Program-made: the position numbers and the translations under genes
Shown: positions 8,151 through 17,728 of the stretch, in pieces
How positions within the stretch are numbered: position 1 is the first letter of the stretch
How the letters are laid out: each line of letters starts with the position of its first letter
The notes under the pieces: model-generated
Database searches by the model: none
The model's input: only the letters and a program-made list of their open reading frames with translations
Told to the model about the DNA's origin: nothing
NCBI RefSeq assembly: GCF_021010575.1
Contig: NZ_JAJNAG010000026.1
Location: 1-45,931, forward strand
Length of the DNA: 45,931 nucleotides
Source of the DNA: Limnobaculum eriocheiris
GTDB lineage: Bacteria; Pseudomonadota; Gammaproteobacteria; Enterobacterales; Enterobacteriaceae
Direction: 5' to 3'

Positions 8151-9863
8151 TTATTTCAGCGGCGAGTTCTTGCGCTCAATGCCATACCGTTCAATCTCTT
8201 TATAGGCAACGGTTTGAGCTTTGCGCTTGCGCACATCAACCACGGTGACCCGATCGGTACAGGAGTAGCAGGGGTCAAGGCTGCCAATAATCAACGGTGC
8301 GTCGGATACGGTATTTCCCCGCAGCATATAGCGTAACGGAGGCCAGTTAGCGTAGGTTGCTGCACGGCAGCGCCAGCGATAAAGTTTTTGGTTATCACCC
8401 AACATACTCCAGTGGATATCCTCACCGCGCGGTGCTTCGGTAATACCCAAAGCAAAATTATGTGGCTGATAGCTAAAGCCTTCTACCAGCAATGGGCCTG
8501 CTGGCAGGTTATCCAGCGCGTATTCAATGATACCAATGGATTCAAAAAACTCCTGAATACGGATCATAACCCGCGAATTAACGTCACAGCCCTCCATCAC
8601 ATGTATATCAAACGGAATTGAGGCGTAGGCGGTGAAAGGATGAACCTTACGCACGTCCCGATGATAGCCGCTGGCACGAACCACCGGGCCAACCGGACTG
8701 TAATCACGGGCTACTTTACGGTCGAGCATGCCAACGCCACTGGTGCGCTGATGCATATTGGGTGTTTCCAGCAGAATCTCTACCAGTCGTGTCACTTCAG
8801 CGCGCATTTCCTGCAACATTTTAATGGTCTGGATACGCTGCTCTTTCAGAATATCCCGCCGGACGCCACCAATCAGATTAAGTCCATAAGTTTTACGAGC
8901 GCCGGTCAACATTTCTGCCATTTTCATGGCTTTTTCACGCACGCGGAAAAACTGCATAAATCCCGTATCGAAGCCAACAAAGTGGCAGGAGAGGCCAATA
9001 TTCAGCAAATGGCTGTGCAGCCGTTCCACCTCCAGCAGAATGGTGCGAATCATTTGGGCTCGTTCAGGAACCCGAATACCCAGCGCATTCTCCACCGAGT
9101 TAGCATAAGCGACGCTATGGGTAAAGCCACAGATACCACATACCCGATCGGCAAGGAATGTCACTTCATCGTAGCCCATGCGGGTTTCCGCCAGCTTCTC
9201 CATACCGCGGTGAACGTAGAACAGGCGATAATCCGCATCCACAATATCTTCACCGTCAACAAACAGGCGGAAATGGCCCGGTTCATCGGAAGTAATATGC
9301 AGCGGGCCAATGGGCACTACCCGGCTTTCCCCCGCTTCGTTAACAAACTGGTAGGTTTCGGTTTTCGTGGTTGGATCCGGACGTTCGCGGTAGTCCATGG
9401 CATCTTTGCGTAATGGATAAATATCATCCGGCCAGTCATCGGGCAGAACTAAACGACGTTCATCCGGTAGCCCAACGGGGCGAAGGCCGTACATATCGCG
9501 AACTTCCCGCTCTCCCCATACACAGGCAGGAACCCGGGGCGTAACTGAAGGAAATTCTAATGTACGTTCGTCCACCAGCACTTTAACCGTGACAAAGCTT
9601 TTTACCGTGGCTTCCATGGAGAGCACGTAATACACGGCATAGTGTCCGTTAAGCGGGCGTTCATCGTTACCAAACAGTACCGATATCCAACCGCCCTGCA
9701 CGTAGTATAACCACTCCACGACTTCCGGCAGCATATTGATTTTTATCGTTACGGTAACCTGATTTTCCGTTTGCCAGCTTTCGTCGATGATTGCTAAAGG
9801 AAATTTCTGTCTTAAACCTTCGACATAGCCATGACCGACTTTGGTTTCATTGGATATATTCAC
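8151..9863 (-). CDS. hyfG: Hydrogenase-4 large (NiFe catalytic) subunit HyfG
   Basis: This 570-aa protein fuses a NuoC-like N-terminal domain (about 1-170) to a NuoD-like NiFe domain. The four Ni-Fe cysteines are in DRVCGICGFTHS and, near the C-terminus, DPCYSCTDR. The 32 residues after TDR are the extension removed by HycI. The start is the GTG at 9863: it has GGAG at good spacing, gives VNISNE as in E. coli (555 aa), and clears the hyfF stop by 23 bp. An ATG at 9926 would add 21 basic residues overlapping hyfF and is unlikely. This is the H2-evolving site of the complex. Confidence 0.94.
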   Translation of the reverse strand: MNISNETKVGHGYVEGLRQKFPLAIIDESWQTENQVTVTIKINMLPEVVEWLYYVQGGWISVLFGNDERPLNGHYAVYYVLSMEATVKSFVTVKVLVDERTLEFPSVTPRVPACVWGEREVRDMYGLRPVGLPDERRLVLPDDWPDDIYPLRKDAMDYRERPDPTTKTETYQFVNEAGESRVVPIGPLHITSDEPGHFRLFVDGEDIVDADYRLFYVHRGMEKLAETRMGYDEVTFLADRVCGICGFTHSVAYANSVENALGIRVPERAQMIRTILLEVERLHSHLLNIGLSCHFVGFDTGFMQFFRVREKAMKMAEMLTGARKTYGLNLIGGVRRDILKEQRIQTIKMLQEMRAEVTRLVEILLETPNMHQRTSGVGMLDRKVARDYSPVGPVVRASGYHRDVRKVHPFTAYASIPFDIHVMEGCDVNSRVMIRIQEFFESIGIIEYALDNLPAGPLLVEGFSYQPHNFALGITEAPRGEDIHWSMLGDNQKLYRWRCRAATYANWPPLRYMLRGNTVSDAPLIIGSLDPCYSCTDRVTVVDVRKRKAQTVAYKEIERYGIERKNSPLK

Positions 9864-9886
9864 TTTTCTTCTCCTGTCGATCCTTG

Positions 9887-11452
9887 CTATTGACCGTGCG
9901 TGACGGCAGATTGAACGCTTTGCCACGGCAATGTCAGGTAGTCGCTTAACGGCGCACCGCCACTATCCAGAACGATACTGGTAGCGTTGTGCAACAACTG
10001 TAAAACCGGTTGGGGGATATGCAGGCCCATAATCAGCATTAACACCATTAGCACTGCAATCGGTAAGGTTGTCATACTGCCCAGTTCACCTTTCGCCACT
10101 GCTTCAGGGCCTGGGCCTAAAACGGTACCGGCAACCATTCTTACCAGTCCGGCAAGAACAATGGTTAACAGCAGTAGAGTGATAATAATCACCGCAATTT
10201 TTCCACTCTGAATACCGGCAGTCACCAGCATAAATTCGCTGATAAATATGTTAAACGGCGGCATACCACCGAGAGCCAGAGCACCTCCGGCAAACAGAAT
10301 TGCAGTAACCGGTGCTACTTTCATCACGCCTTTGATGGCATCCATATCCCGGGTGCCATACTTCAACAGGACATTACCGGAGCAGCAGAACAGCAGCGTT
10401 TTTGCCAGACTGTGGTTAATGGTATGCAGCAGAGCCGCAAGAATACCCAGCGGGCCACCGATACCCATTGCCAGTGCGATCAGCCCCATATTTTCCACGC
10501 TGGAATAGGCCAGTAGCCGCTTCATATCACGCTGGACAATTATAAACAGCGCGGCAACAGCAACGGACAGCAGGCCAAATACCAGCATCAGGGTTTGAGG
10601 GAAAGCAGGGCCGATGGCTTTGCTGACGATGATGTAATAGCGGATAACAATCAGCATGGCACAGTTAAGCAGTACCGCAGACAACATAGCGCTGGTTGGG
10701 CTGGGGGCTTCACTGTGGGCATCCGGTAACCAGGCGTGCATAGGGAAGAGACCGGATTTAGTACCAAAACCAATCAGCACAAAGGCAAAGGCCAGGTGCA
10801 TCAGGGTAGGATCCAGTAACTGTGCATTATCGTGCAGTACCGTCCAGAAAATAGCATTACCCGGATCGGTCAACACGCTGGCTGCATTGGCATAAACCAG
10901 CACTGTACCGTACAGGCCAAAAGCCACGCCGACGGTACAAATGATGATGTATTTCCAGGCGGCTTCCAGCGAGGAACGTTGGCCATATAAACCCACTAAA
11001 AATGCGGAGCTTAGTGTGGTTGCCTCAATGGCCACCCACATCATAATGATGTTATTTGCGGTTACCGCCACCAGCATGGTGAAGAGAAACAGATGAAAGA
11101 AACCATAGTAGTTACAGAGGGTGGAAACAGTGACTTCACCATGATCCACTTCGTGGCCCATATAACCCATAGAGTACAGGCCGGTAAGCAGGCCAATAAC
11201 GCCAATAATGGCGATAAACAGGGCTCCCAGGCTGTCAATATAGATCCACTGGTGCATTACCAGCAGTGTGCTGTTATTGATGACTTCAGCTACCACCATC
11301 AGGGATAACAGACAGGTAAGAATAATGCCCGTCAGATGAAACAGAGTGGCAACCTGACGGGATGCACCTGCAAACCCGCGAGAGGTAAAGCAGAGCAACG
11401 AGATAATTAGCGGCACCAACAGCAGTGGGTAAATCCATTCTATATTGGTCAT
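9887..11452 (-). CDS. hyfF: Hydrogenase-4 membrane subunit HyfF
   Basis: HyfF (521 aa; E. coli 526) is a NuoN/MrpD-like antiporter-type subunit with about 14 predicted membrane helices. Key features are [16 protein letters not shown] with the conserved Glu in helix 5, [25 protein letters not shown], and AYSSVENMG. It is one of three antiporter-like subunits (with HyfB and HyfD) that distinguish hydrogenase-4 from the smaller Hyc membrane arm. It begins 5 bp after hyfE. Confidence 0.93.
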   Translation of the reverse strand: MTNIEWIYPLLLVPLIISLLCFTSRGFAGASRQVATLFHLTGIILTCLLSLMVVAEVINNSTLLVMHQWIYIDSLGALFIAIIGVIGLLTGLYSMGYMGHEVDHGEVTVSTLCNYYGFFHLFLFTMLVAVTANNIIMMWVAIEATTLSSAFLVGLYGQRSSLEAAWKYIIICTVGVAFGLYGTVLVYANAASVLTDPGNAIFWTVLHDNAQLLDPTLMHLAFAFVLIGFGTKSGLFPMHAWLPDAHSEAPSPTSAMLSAVLLNCAMLIVIRYYIIVSKAIGPAFPQTLMLVFGLLSVAVAALFIIVQRDMKRLLAYSSVENMGLIALAMGIGGPLGILAALLHTINHSLAKTLLFCCSGNVLLKYGTRDMDAIKGVMKVAPVTAILFAGGALALGGMPPFNIFISEFMLVTAGIQSGKIAVIIITLLLLTIVLAGLVRMVAGTVLGPGPEAVAKGELGSMTTLPIAVLMVLMLIMGLHIPQPVLQLLHNATSIVLDSGGAPLSDYLTLPWQSVQSAVTHGQ

Positions 11453-11457
11453 TTCGA

Positions 11458-12108
11458 TTACCCCTTTAACGCAGTAAGTTGGCGTACGTCCAGGGTCTTC
11501 AGCGTGCGGTATATCTTACGCGCCATCACGGACATAATGATTACGGCGAAAATGGCATCGGTTGCCACACCAATTTCCACCAGTTCAGGGGCTTTGTATG
11601 CCATTAAAGCCAGCGTTAAATGAGCGCCGTTTTCCATCAGGCAGTAACCAAAAATCTGTTTGAGAATATTGCGCTGGCTAACAATACATAGCAGGCCAAG
11701 AAAGAAGTGGCTCAGAGAGACACTCAGTGCCGGTTTCAGATCCTCAACCATCGGGAGTTTTACTGAGTCCACCACCAGATAACTCAGGACAATAATGATG
11801 GCGGCAATCAGTATCAGCAGCCCCATACCAATTACCGGGGTATCGGCGTTAGCGTCCTGAAGTTTCCCCAGCGCCTTATACATGATATAGGGCACCACCA
11901 GAACTTTGGTGACAAAGGCGGTTCCCGACCAGAGGAATAGCTCCTCGGCGTGCATGGTATATGCCAGGGCGATAAAAATTAGCACCAGTATCAGCGACTG
12001 CAGGGCGTAGAACAGAGCAGAGTTTTTTGGCTGCCTGGCGCCGATGACAAGCAGTGAACTGATGATTAGCAGCCCCGCCAGATTGTTTACAATAAGCGTT
12101 CCAGTCAT
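11458..12108 (-). CDS. hyfE: Hydrogenase-4 membrane subunit HyfE
   Basis: HyfE (216 aa, exactly the E. coli length) is a NuoK-like membrane subunit with about six helices; [21 protein letters not shown] is the family signature and the C-terminus ends [11 protein letters not shown]. The ATG at 12108 is chosen because it gives the family start [12 protein letters not shown] and has CGGAG 6 bp upstream. An ATG at 12156 would overlap hyfD by 37 bp. Confidence 0.93.
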   Translation of the reverse strand: MTGTLIVNNLAGLLIISSLLVIGARQPKNSALFYALQSLILVLIFIALAYTMHAEELFLWSGTAFVTKVLVVPYIMYKALGKLQDANADTPVIGMGLLILIAAIIIVLSYLVVDSVKLPMVEDLKPALSVSLSHFFLGLLCIVSQRNILKQIFGYCLMENGAHLTLALMAYKAPELVEIGVATDAIFAVIIMSVMARKIYRTLKTLDVRQLTALKG

Positions 12109-12119
12109 TATCAACTCCG

Positions 12120-13559
12120 TTATCCAAGCCACCAGGCGGCGATAAAGCTCGAGCACAGGGACATTACTATCAGAATGATGAGCACCCCTTGCATCGCAAC
12201 AGGTACCGGTGAAGCGGTTGCTACCGCGTCAGAAGGTTCACCCGGTACGGTTTTACCAAACCAGTAGAGGAACCAACCAAAGCTGGCCACCGACTCAATC
12301 AGCGCCAAAATCATTACCGGCATCATCCACCAGTGGTTTGCGGACATTTCAAAACCGGCTGCAAACAGCGGGAATTTACTGAAGAATCCGTTAAACGGGG
12401 GAATGCCGGTAATAGCCAGTGCGGCAATACAAAAACCAATACCTACCAGCGGCATACAGCGCATAATTCCCCGCAGTTTTGGCAACATCCGGGTTCCACA
12501 GCTGTAGCTCAGGGTTCCTGCTACCAGGAAGAACAGACTTTTGGCAAAGGCATGGTTAAAGATGTAAGCAATACCGCCATCGAAGGCCATTCTGGAGCCG
12601 AAAACCGATAGGGACAGCGCCAGAAAAATATAGGAAAGCTGAGTAATGGTGGAATAGGCCAGCAGGCGCTTAAGGTCGGTCTGCGGTAAGTACATGATAA
12701 AGCCATAAATCAGCGTAATCATTGCCATGGTGACGCCTACGATACCGACAATCTCTGGTATTTCACCGGCAGACATTAACGCACGGGCAAAAATGTACAC
12801 GCCTACCTTCACCATAGATGCTGCATGTAAGTAAGCACTTACAGGAGTTGGAGCTTCCATGGCGTCCGGCAGCCATACGTGCAGCGGTAACTGTGCTGAT
12901 TTGCCCCATGCGGCAAACAGAATGCCAAACAGTACGACGGTTTTGGCATCACTATTCAGGTCTGCCAGCGCAGTGAGGGAGAAGGTTCCGGTTTCAGCAA
13001 ATAGCCAGGCGGCAGCCAGATAGAGACCAACAGCGGCGACATGGGTAATCAGCAATGCTTTTAACGCGGAGCGTAGCGATTTGGGTTTTTGATAGTAACC
13101 AATCAGCGCCCATGAACATCCACCGGTAATTTCAAAAAATAGCAGTTGTCCTGCCAGCGTGGAGGAGAGAACTAAGCCCGCCATCGCGCCGATAAATACC
13201 AGTAGCAGTGCATAGTAGCGTGACTGGCCTTCGTGGGGGTGTTCACGGTTCTCTTTAGTCAGATAGGCACCAGAGTAAACACTAACTAATAACCCAAGTA
13301 CCACCACGGCAAACACAATCAGCGTACTGATGCGGTCAATGGTCAGGCCAAACAGCACCGAACGGCCAAAGCTTACCAGCTCATAAGTGACATCTGTTCT
13401 GCCATAGTTGAACCAGCTAATAGCCAGCAACAGAGTGGCGATTGAGGCGATGGCAGCAAACAGTGTACAGAGCCATTTGGCAGTACGCTGCGGTGCCAGT
13501 CCGGTGATGATGGCACCAACAAAAGGGACCAAAATGGCCGCGAGAGCGATATTTTCCAT
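12120..13559 (-). CDS. hyfD: Hydrogenase-4 membrane subunit HyfD
   Basis: HyfD (479 aa, same length as E. coli) is a NuoL/M/N-like antiporter subunit. Signatures include LFFEITGGCSWALIGYY with the charged helix-5 Glu, AWGKSAQLPLHVWLPDAMEAPTPVSA and AYSTITQLSY. It begins 18 bp after hyfC. The nearest AAGGAG lies rather far (about 14 bp) from the ATG, so translation may partly depend on coupling. Confidence 0.93.
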   Translation of the reverse strand: MENIALAAILVPFVGAIITGLAPQRTAKWLCTLFAAIASIATLLLAISWFNYGRTDVTYELVSFGRSVLFGLTIDRISTLIVFAVVVLGLLVSVYSGAYLTKENREHPHEGQSRYYALLLVFIGAMAGLVLSSTLAGQLLFFEITGGCSWALIGYYQKPKSLRSALKALLITHVAAVGLYLAAAWLFAETGTFSLTALADLNSDAKTVVLFGILFAAWGKSAQLPLHVWLPDAMEAPTPVSAYLHAASMVKVGVYIFARALMSAGEIPEIVGIVGVTMAMITLIYGFIMYLPQTDLKRLLAYSTITQLSYIFLALSLSVFGSRMAFDGGIAYIFNHAFAKSLFFLVAGTLSYSCGTRMLPKLRGIMRCMPLVGIGFCIAALAITGIPPFNGFFSKFPLFAAGFEMSANHWWMMPVMILALIESVASFGWFLYWFGKTVPGEPSDAVATASPVPVAMQGVLIILIVMSLCSSFIAAWWLG

Positions 13560-13577
13560 AATCGGTTTCTTAGCTCC

Positions 13578-14546
13578 TTACAGACCAGTGAGATAAAACA
13601 CAAATGCCAGTGCGGCAACGCCAAATCCGACCCACGTAGTTCGCGATGTCAGCAGGAAACGGCCTCGGGCCAAACTGTTCTCAAACAGCGAAGCAACGAC
13701 AAATACAACCAGCAGCTTGATAAGAAACAGCACAATGGCCAGAGATAACGAACTGATAGTCAGAACGTCACTGTTGCCAAAAGGCAGTAGCACACCAACG
13801 AACAGCGAAGCGATAACCACCTGTTTTAGCGCCAGTCCGAGTTTTACCAGTGCCAGTGACGGACCGGAATACTCAGTGAGAGGGCCTTCCTGGAGTTCCT
13901 GTTCGGCTTCCGCTACGTCAAAAGGAATTTTCCCCATCTCAATAAATACCGCAAAAGCGCAGGCACCCATGGCCAGCAGCGTTGCAGTTGGTGATTGCAG
14001 TGGGTTGGTTGCCAGTGAGGTGCTGATACTGCCTAAATTGGTGGAGCCGGCAATCAGAGCAATCACGATAAGAGACAGCACCAGAATAGGCTCTACCAGT
14101 ACCCCTAACGTCACTTCCCGGCTGGCACCGATACCGGCAAAAATACTGCCGGAGTCCAGCCCTGCCAACGCGAAGAAAAAACGATACAGAGCGAACAGAT
14201 AGATAACGGTAATTAAATCTCCCCCAACGCCAAACGGGGAACCCAGTGTGACAAGAGGCAGCGCCATAGCGACCACCAACATTGAGCTGAGTAGCACATA
14301 AGGCATAATGCGCGAAATAATGCCGGAAGCCTCCGGTGCAATATTTTGACGGCGCAATAGTTTGAAGATATCCCGATACTCCTGCAGCACACCGGGGCCA
14401 CGGCGTGATTGCATTCTGGCTTTAATCACCCGGGAAATACCGGACATTAATGGTGACAGGGCCAGTAAGGCCACCGCCTGAATCAGGGCAAACAGAAACA
14501 TACCGAAGGAGGTCATGATTTCTGAGTCAGAGAGTGTGATTGGCAT
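13578..14546 (-). CDS. hyfC: Hydrogenase-4 membrane subunit HyfC
   Basis: HyfC (322 aa; E. coli 315) is the NuoH-like subunit that couples the membrane arm to the peripheral arm. It has about eight membrane helices and the conserved cytoplasmic loops RMQSRRGPGVLQEYRDIFKL and EMGKIPFDVAEAEQELQEG. AAGGAG 7 bp before the ATG supports this start over an internal ATG ten codons later. The gap from hyfB is 10 bp. Confidence 0.93.
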   Translation of the reverse strand: MPITLSDSEIMTSFGMFLFALIQAVALLALSPLMSGISRVIKARMQSRRGPGVLQEYRDIFKLLRRQNIAPEASGIISRIMPYVLLSSMLVVAMALPLVTLGSPFGVGGDLITVIYLFALYRFFFALAGLDSGSIFAGIGASREVTLGVLVEPILVLSLIVIALIAGSTNLGSISTSLATNPLQSPTATLLAMGACAFAVFIEMGKIPFDVAEAEQELQEGPLTEYSGPSLALVKLGLALKQVVIASLFVGVLLPFGNSDVLTISSLSLAIVLFLIKLLVVFVVASLFENSLARGRFLLTSRTTWVGFGVAALAFVFYLTGL

Positions 14547-14556
14547 GTTTCGCTCC

Positions 14557-16575
14557 TTACATCACCGTAACCAGCATCAGGACCGTCAGCGCAATGACTA
14601 CATACAGGCAATAAAGCCGGAAGTCACCGTGCTGCAACCATTGAATGCGTTTACCTGACCACAGCACCGCCCTGACAATGGGGAGTACCACTTTTTCTTC
14701 CCACCAGGGTTCTGCCTGTGTGGCACCACGAATGGTGGATTGCATTGCTCGTGACATTGCAGGAGATGGGTCCAGCGTTTTGCGCAGACGATACAGCGGT
14801 GCAAACATAGTTCGCAGTGGCTGGGTAAAGCCTCCCGCTGACACCGCCATCTGGCCGTCATAACCGTATCCACAGGCCCAGGGGTTACCGCCATGACGAT
14901 GGCGTAAACGCTGGCTTTTGAAGATGGCATAAATCAGCAGCGGCAGCGTCAGGAATCCAATTAACAGCAAAGCAATCAATGGAGTAGAGAGAACGGTTTG
15001 TGGTGAAGAACCCGGGAAGACCAGTGAGCCGCTGGCAACCGGCATTGCAGCCTGTTCGCTTAACTGGGTTGAAATGTTAGCAATCACCGGAGAGACCAGC
15101 GGAGCACCAACGCCCAGAGCAATACAGAGTAGCGCCAGCAATACCATTGCCAGAATCATCGGTAGTGGAACTTCAGTTGCATTAGCCGCTTTTTCACTGC
15201 GTGCGGCACCGGCAAAACTGATGCCGTACACCTTAACAAAGCACAACGCTGCCAGCGCGCCGGTAATGGCCAACATCACAATGGCAACCGGACCGGCGAT
15301 ACGCATAATAAATGGACCTTCGTGGCTCATGGTGAACAGCGCCTGATAGGTAAACCATTCGCTGACAAAGCCGTTTAGCGGTGGCAAGGCCGATATAGCC
15401 ATAGTACCAATCAGGAAGGTGACGGCGGTGTAAGGCATCAGTTTAGCCAGGCCGCCCATCAGTTCCATATCTTTGGTATGAACCCGATACATTACAGAAC
15501 CTGCACCTAAAAACAGTAATCCTTTAAACACTGCGTGGTTAAGCAGGTGGTACAAGCCACCGAGAATCCCTACTACGGCCAGAACCGGGTGCTGAGTAGC
15601 GATTCCAATCATACCAACACCCACACCCATCAGAATAATGCCGATATTTTCTACCGTGTGGTAAGCCAGCAGCTTTTTGATGTCATGTTCAGCCAGAGCA
15701 TACATAACCCCAAGGACCGCAGAAACAGCACCAAAGGCTAATACCACCAATCCCCACCAGGCGCTGGTGGCACCGAGAATATCAATGCCAACTTTAATAA
15801 TGCCGAAGATACCAATCTTAACCATAACGCCAGACATCAGGGCTGATGCATGGGAAGGCGCCGCCGGGTGAGCGCGCGGTAACCAGCCATGGAGAGGGAT
15901 CATCCCGGCTTTGGCACCAAAGCCAAAGAATGCCAGCAGGAAGACGGCGGACGCCTCTGGTGCTGACAGACTAACCTGACGGAAGCTGTCGAAGTCCATA
16001 CTGCCGCTCTCTTTATACAGAATAAAGAAAGCGATCATGATTAACACAGAACCGGCATGTGCAATCAGAAAATAAAGCAACCCGGCGCCGACAGCTTCAT
16101 CGTCCTGTTCAGTAATAACCAGAAAGTAAGAGGCCAACGACATCATCTCGAAGAACACCAAAAAGTAGAAGGCGTTATCCATGACGACCAGTGCCACCAT
16201 TGAGGCGATAAACAGGTTCATAAACAGACCCATATATCTCGCCCCTTTACCAATGTACTCCTCCGCATAAGAGAGGGAGTACAGCGAGGTGACGACCACC
16301 AACAGGGAAATAACCATCACCATAAAAGCGGCTAATCCATCCAGACGCACAATAAAGTGGGCAAATGAGAAGGGGCCATCAACGGCAAAGATCATCATTT
16401 TCGCGCCCAGTAAAATGGGCGCAGATGCCAGCAGACCGAAAATACCACCAATCATACTGGCGATGCCGGATAGCCTGATAACCAGCTGTTCGCTACGGCT
16501 AATTAGCGGTGGCAAAATGGCACCGATCAGATAGATGGCAACGGAGATAAGCAGTAACTGGAGTGGATTACCCAT
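14557..16575 (-). CDS. hyfB: Hydrogenase-4 membrane subunit HyfB
   Basis: HyfB (672 aa, equal to E. coli) is the NuoL-like antiporter subunit with about 15-16 helices. FFEMMSLASYFLV, GFGAKAGMIPLHGWLPRAHPAAPSHASALMSG (in parts) and AYHTVENIG are visible, as is a long C-terminal cytoplasmic/amphipathic section containing NPWACGYGYDG. It starts in a TAATG junction with hyfA, with GGAGA 7-8 bp upstream. Confidence 0.94.
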   Translation of the reverse strand: MGNPLQLLLISVAIYLIGAILPPLISRSEQLVIRLSGIASMIGGIFGLLASAPILLGAKMMIFAVDGPFSFAHFIVRLDGLAAFMVMVISLLVVVTSLYSLSYAEEYIGKGARYMGLFMNLFIASMVALVVMDNAFYFLVFFEMMSLASYFLVITEQDDEAVGAGLLYFLIAHAGSVLIMIAFFILYKESGSMDFDSFRQVSLSAPEASAVFLLAFFGFGAKAGMIPLHGWLPRAHPAAPSHASALMSGVMVKIGIFGIIKVGIDILGATSAWWGLVVLAFGAVSAVLGVMYALAEHDIKKLLAYHTVENIGIILMGVGVGMIGIATQHPVLAVVGILGGLYHLLNHAVFKGLLFLGAGSVMYRVHTKDMELMGGLAKLMPYTAVTFLIGTMAISALPPLNGFVSEWFTYQALFTMSHEGPFIMRIAGPVAIVMLAITGALAALCFVKVYGISFAGAARSEKAANATEVPLPMILAMVLLALLCIALGVGAPLVSPVIANISTQLSEQAAMPVASGSLVFPGSSPQTVLSTPLIALLLIGFLTLPLLIYAIFKSQRLRHRHGGNPWACGYGYDGQMAVSAGGFTQPLRTMFAPLYRLRKTLDPSPAMSRAMQSTIRGATQAEPWWEEKVVLPIVRAVLWSGKRIQWLQHGDFRLYCLYVVIALTVLMLVTVM

Positions 16576-17216
16576 TATTCTTTCTCCGCACGTTGTTGGT
16601 TTAAAAAGCTATCCCCGAAGGCATTGTCAGTATGAAAGACTTCCATGGCTTCAAGGCGTTTAGCGGCATTAGCTTGCTCAATGGCATTTTCATCGACTAA
16701 AAACAGGGTGTTAGTAGGACAAACGCGAACACACTCGGGGCCATTAGGCAAAAAGGCACATAAATCACATTTCACCGCGGCCTGGCGTAAACCCGGAGCC
16801 CAGCTCAGCATAGGATGGAGCCCCTGATTGTAGGGAGCCGTCCGGGCTTCCCGGGCATGTGCATCCGCTTGTGAAAAGCGGTCGTAGTTGACGGGAGCGG
16901 ATAATGGCCTACTCCCATCAGGCGTAATAGCCCCGAACGGGCAGGCGATAGCGCAAAGTTTGCATCCGATACACAGGCTTTCATTAAGCTCGATGGCGTT
17001 GTTTTGATGAGTGATCGCCTTAACCGGGCAAACCCGGGCACAGGGCGCATCTTCACAATGCCGACACAAAATAGGTGCTGTGCTGCTGGCATCCCGCATT
17101 ACGATTAATCGGGGATGTGACTGTAGACCCGCGGCCTTATGTACTTCACTACAGGCGGCCATACAGGTATTACATCCGATACAATCTTTTGGCTCCGCAA
17201 TAACAAAGCGGTTCAT
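16575..17216 (-). CDS. hyfA: Hydrogenase-4 ferredoxin subunit HyfA
   Basis: HyfA (213 aa; E. coli 205) is the four-cluster ferredoxin that links FdhF to the hydrogenase arm. The motifs are CIGCNTCMAAC, CRHCEDAPCARVC, CIGCKLCAIAC and CDLCAFLPNGPECVRVC. The second of two in-frame ATGs (17216) is chosen: GGAGGG overlaps the first ATG and is 7 bp from the second, giving MNRFVIAEP as in the family. It is the first gene of the eleven-gene operon. Confidence 0.93.
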   Translation of the reverse strand: MNRFVIAEPKDCIGCNTCMAACSEVHKAAGLQSHPRLIVMRDASSTAPILCRHCEDAPCARVCPVKAITHQNNAIELNESLCIGCKLCAIACPFGAITPDGSRPLSAPVNYDRFSQADAHAREARTAPYNQGLHPMLSWAPGLRQAAVKCDLCAFLPNGPECVRVCPTNTLFLVDENAIEQANAAKRLEAMEVFHTDNAFGDSFLNQQRAEKE

Positions 17217-17290
17217 AGCCATCCCTCCGGTATTTAGATAGTCGTCTGACAGATAAAAGAGTCATACCTTTAAACAGTTAAGTAAGTTCA

Positions 17291-17306
17291 AGCATAATTC
17301 ATGCCA
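17291..17306 (-). promoter_or_regulatory. Sigma-54 (-24/-12) promoter of the hyf operon
   Basis: The minus strand reads TGGCATGAATTATGCT; GG and GC are 12 bp apart. It is about 75 bp upstream of the hyfA start and closely parallels the hydN promoter at 5608-5623, so both units should answer to the same activator. Confidence 0.87.
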
Positions 17307-17354
17307 GTTGAGAATTATTTTAATTTATTGATATTATTGGGTTTTATATTTTGC

Positions 17355-17380
17355 TGACGAATGTGTGGTGTCATTCGACA
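17355..17380. promoter_or_regulatory. Candidate FhlA/HyfR upstream activating sequence for hyf
   Basis: Arms GACGAATG (17356-17363) and CATTCGAC (17372-17379) match in 7 of 8 pairs across an 8-bp spacer, about 50-75 bp upstream of the -24 element. The TGTCGA core on one arm is shared with the repeat at 5704-5735. A run of eight G at 17396-17403 lies between this and the neighbouring terminator. Confidence 0.55.
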
Positions 17381-17431
17381 TAAATGACGGAGCAAGGGGG
17401 GGGAAGTCTCGAGAAATCAGCGTGGTGAAAT

Positions 17432-17467
17432 AACAAAAATAGCGCCATTTTTGGCGCTATTTTTGTT
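17432..17467 (-). terminator. Rho-independent terminator after the ACP gene
   Basis: A perfect 16-bp stem (AACAAAAATAGCGCCA with TGGCGCTATTTTTGTT) has a 4-nt loop and T-rich ends on both strands. It lies 20 bp past the stop of the acyl carrier protein gene and insulates hyf from that cluster. Confidence 0.92.
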
Positions 17468-17487
17468 AATAATGAACATTACTGGAT

Positions 17488-17727
17488 TTAATGGCTGTGA
17501 TTTCTTTCCAGCATGTCTGCCAGATCCTTCACTGAGCCTAATTCCAGCCACTCCGCTACCGGCACCTCTTTTTTCAAAAAGCGCTCTACTTGCATCATAA
17601 TGCCAGCGAAATCTACGCTGTCCAGCGTGGGTTTTAGCTGCTCAATCAGGCTATCATCCTGAATCTGCTCCACAGGAATCGACAGGCAGCCCGATAGTAT
17701 TTCTTTACTCTTATGTAGATAGTTCAT
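17488..17727 (-). CDS. Acyl carrier protein
   Basis: This 79-aa acidic helical protein has the 4'-phosphopantetheine attachment motif (LDSVDF, Ser near residue 37). It is too divergent from AcpP to be the housekeeping fatty-acid ACP. It starts 1 bp after the adenylating enzyme gene, so it is likely the partner onto which that enzyme loads an acyl group. It is last in a small minus-strand cluster ending at the terminator at 17432-17467. The final product is unknown. Confidence 0.82.
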   Translation of the reverse strand: MNYLHKSKEILSGCLSIPVEQIQDDSLIEQLKPTLDSVDFAGIMMQVERFLKKEVPVAEWLELGSVKDLADMLERNHSH

Positions 17728-17728
17728 T

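Noticed and set aside
8640-9413. 257-codon open frame on the plus strand
   Set aside because: It lies wholly antisense to hyfG, has no ribosome-binding site, and the product has low-complexity His/Asn-rich sequence typical of a shadow frame.
17396-17403. Run of eight G as a possible phase-variation tract
   Set aside because: It is intergenic and lies outside the hyf promoter, between the candidate activator site and a terminator, so slippage has no obvious effect.
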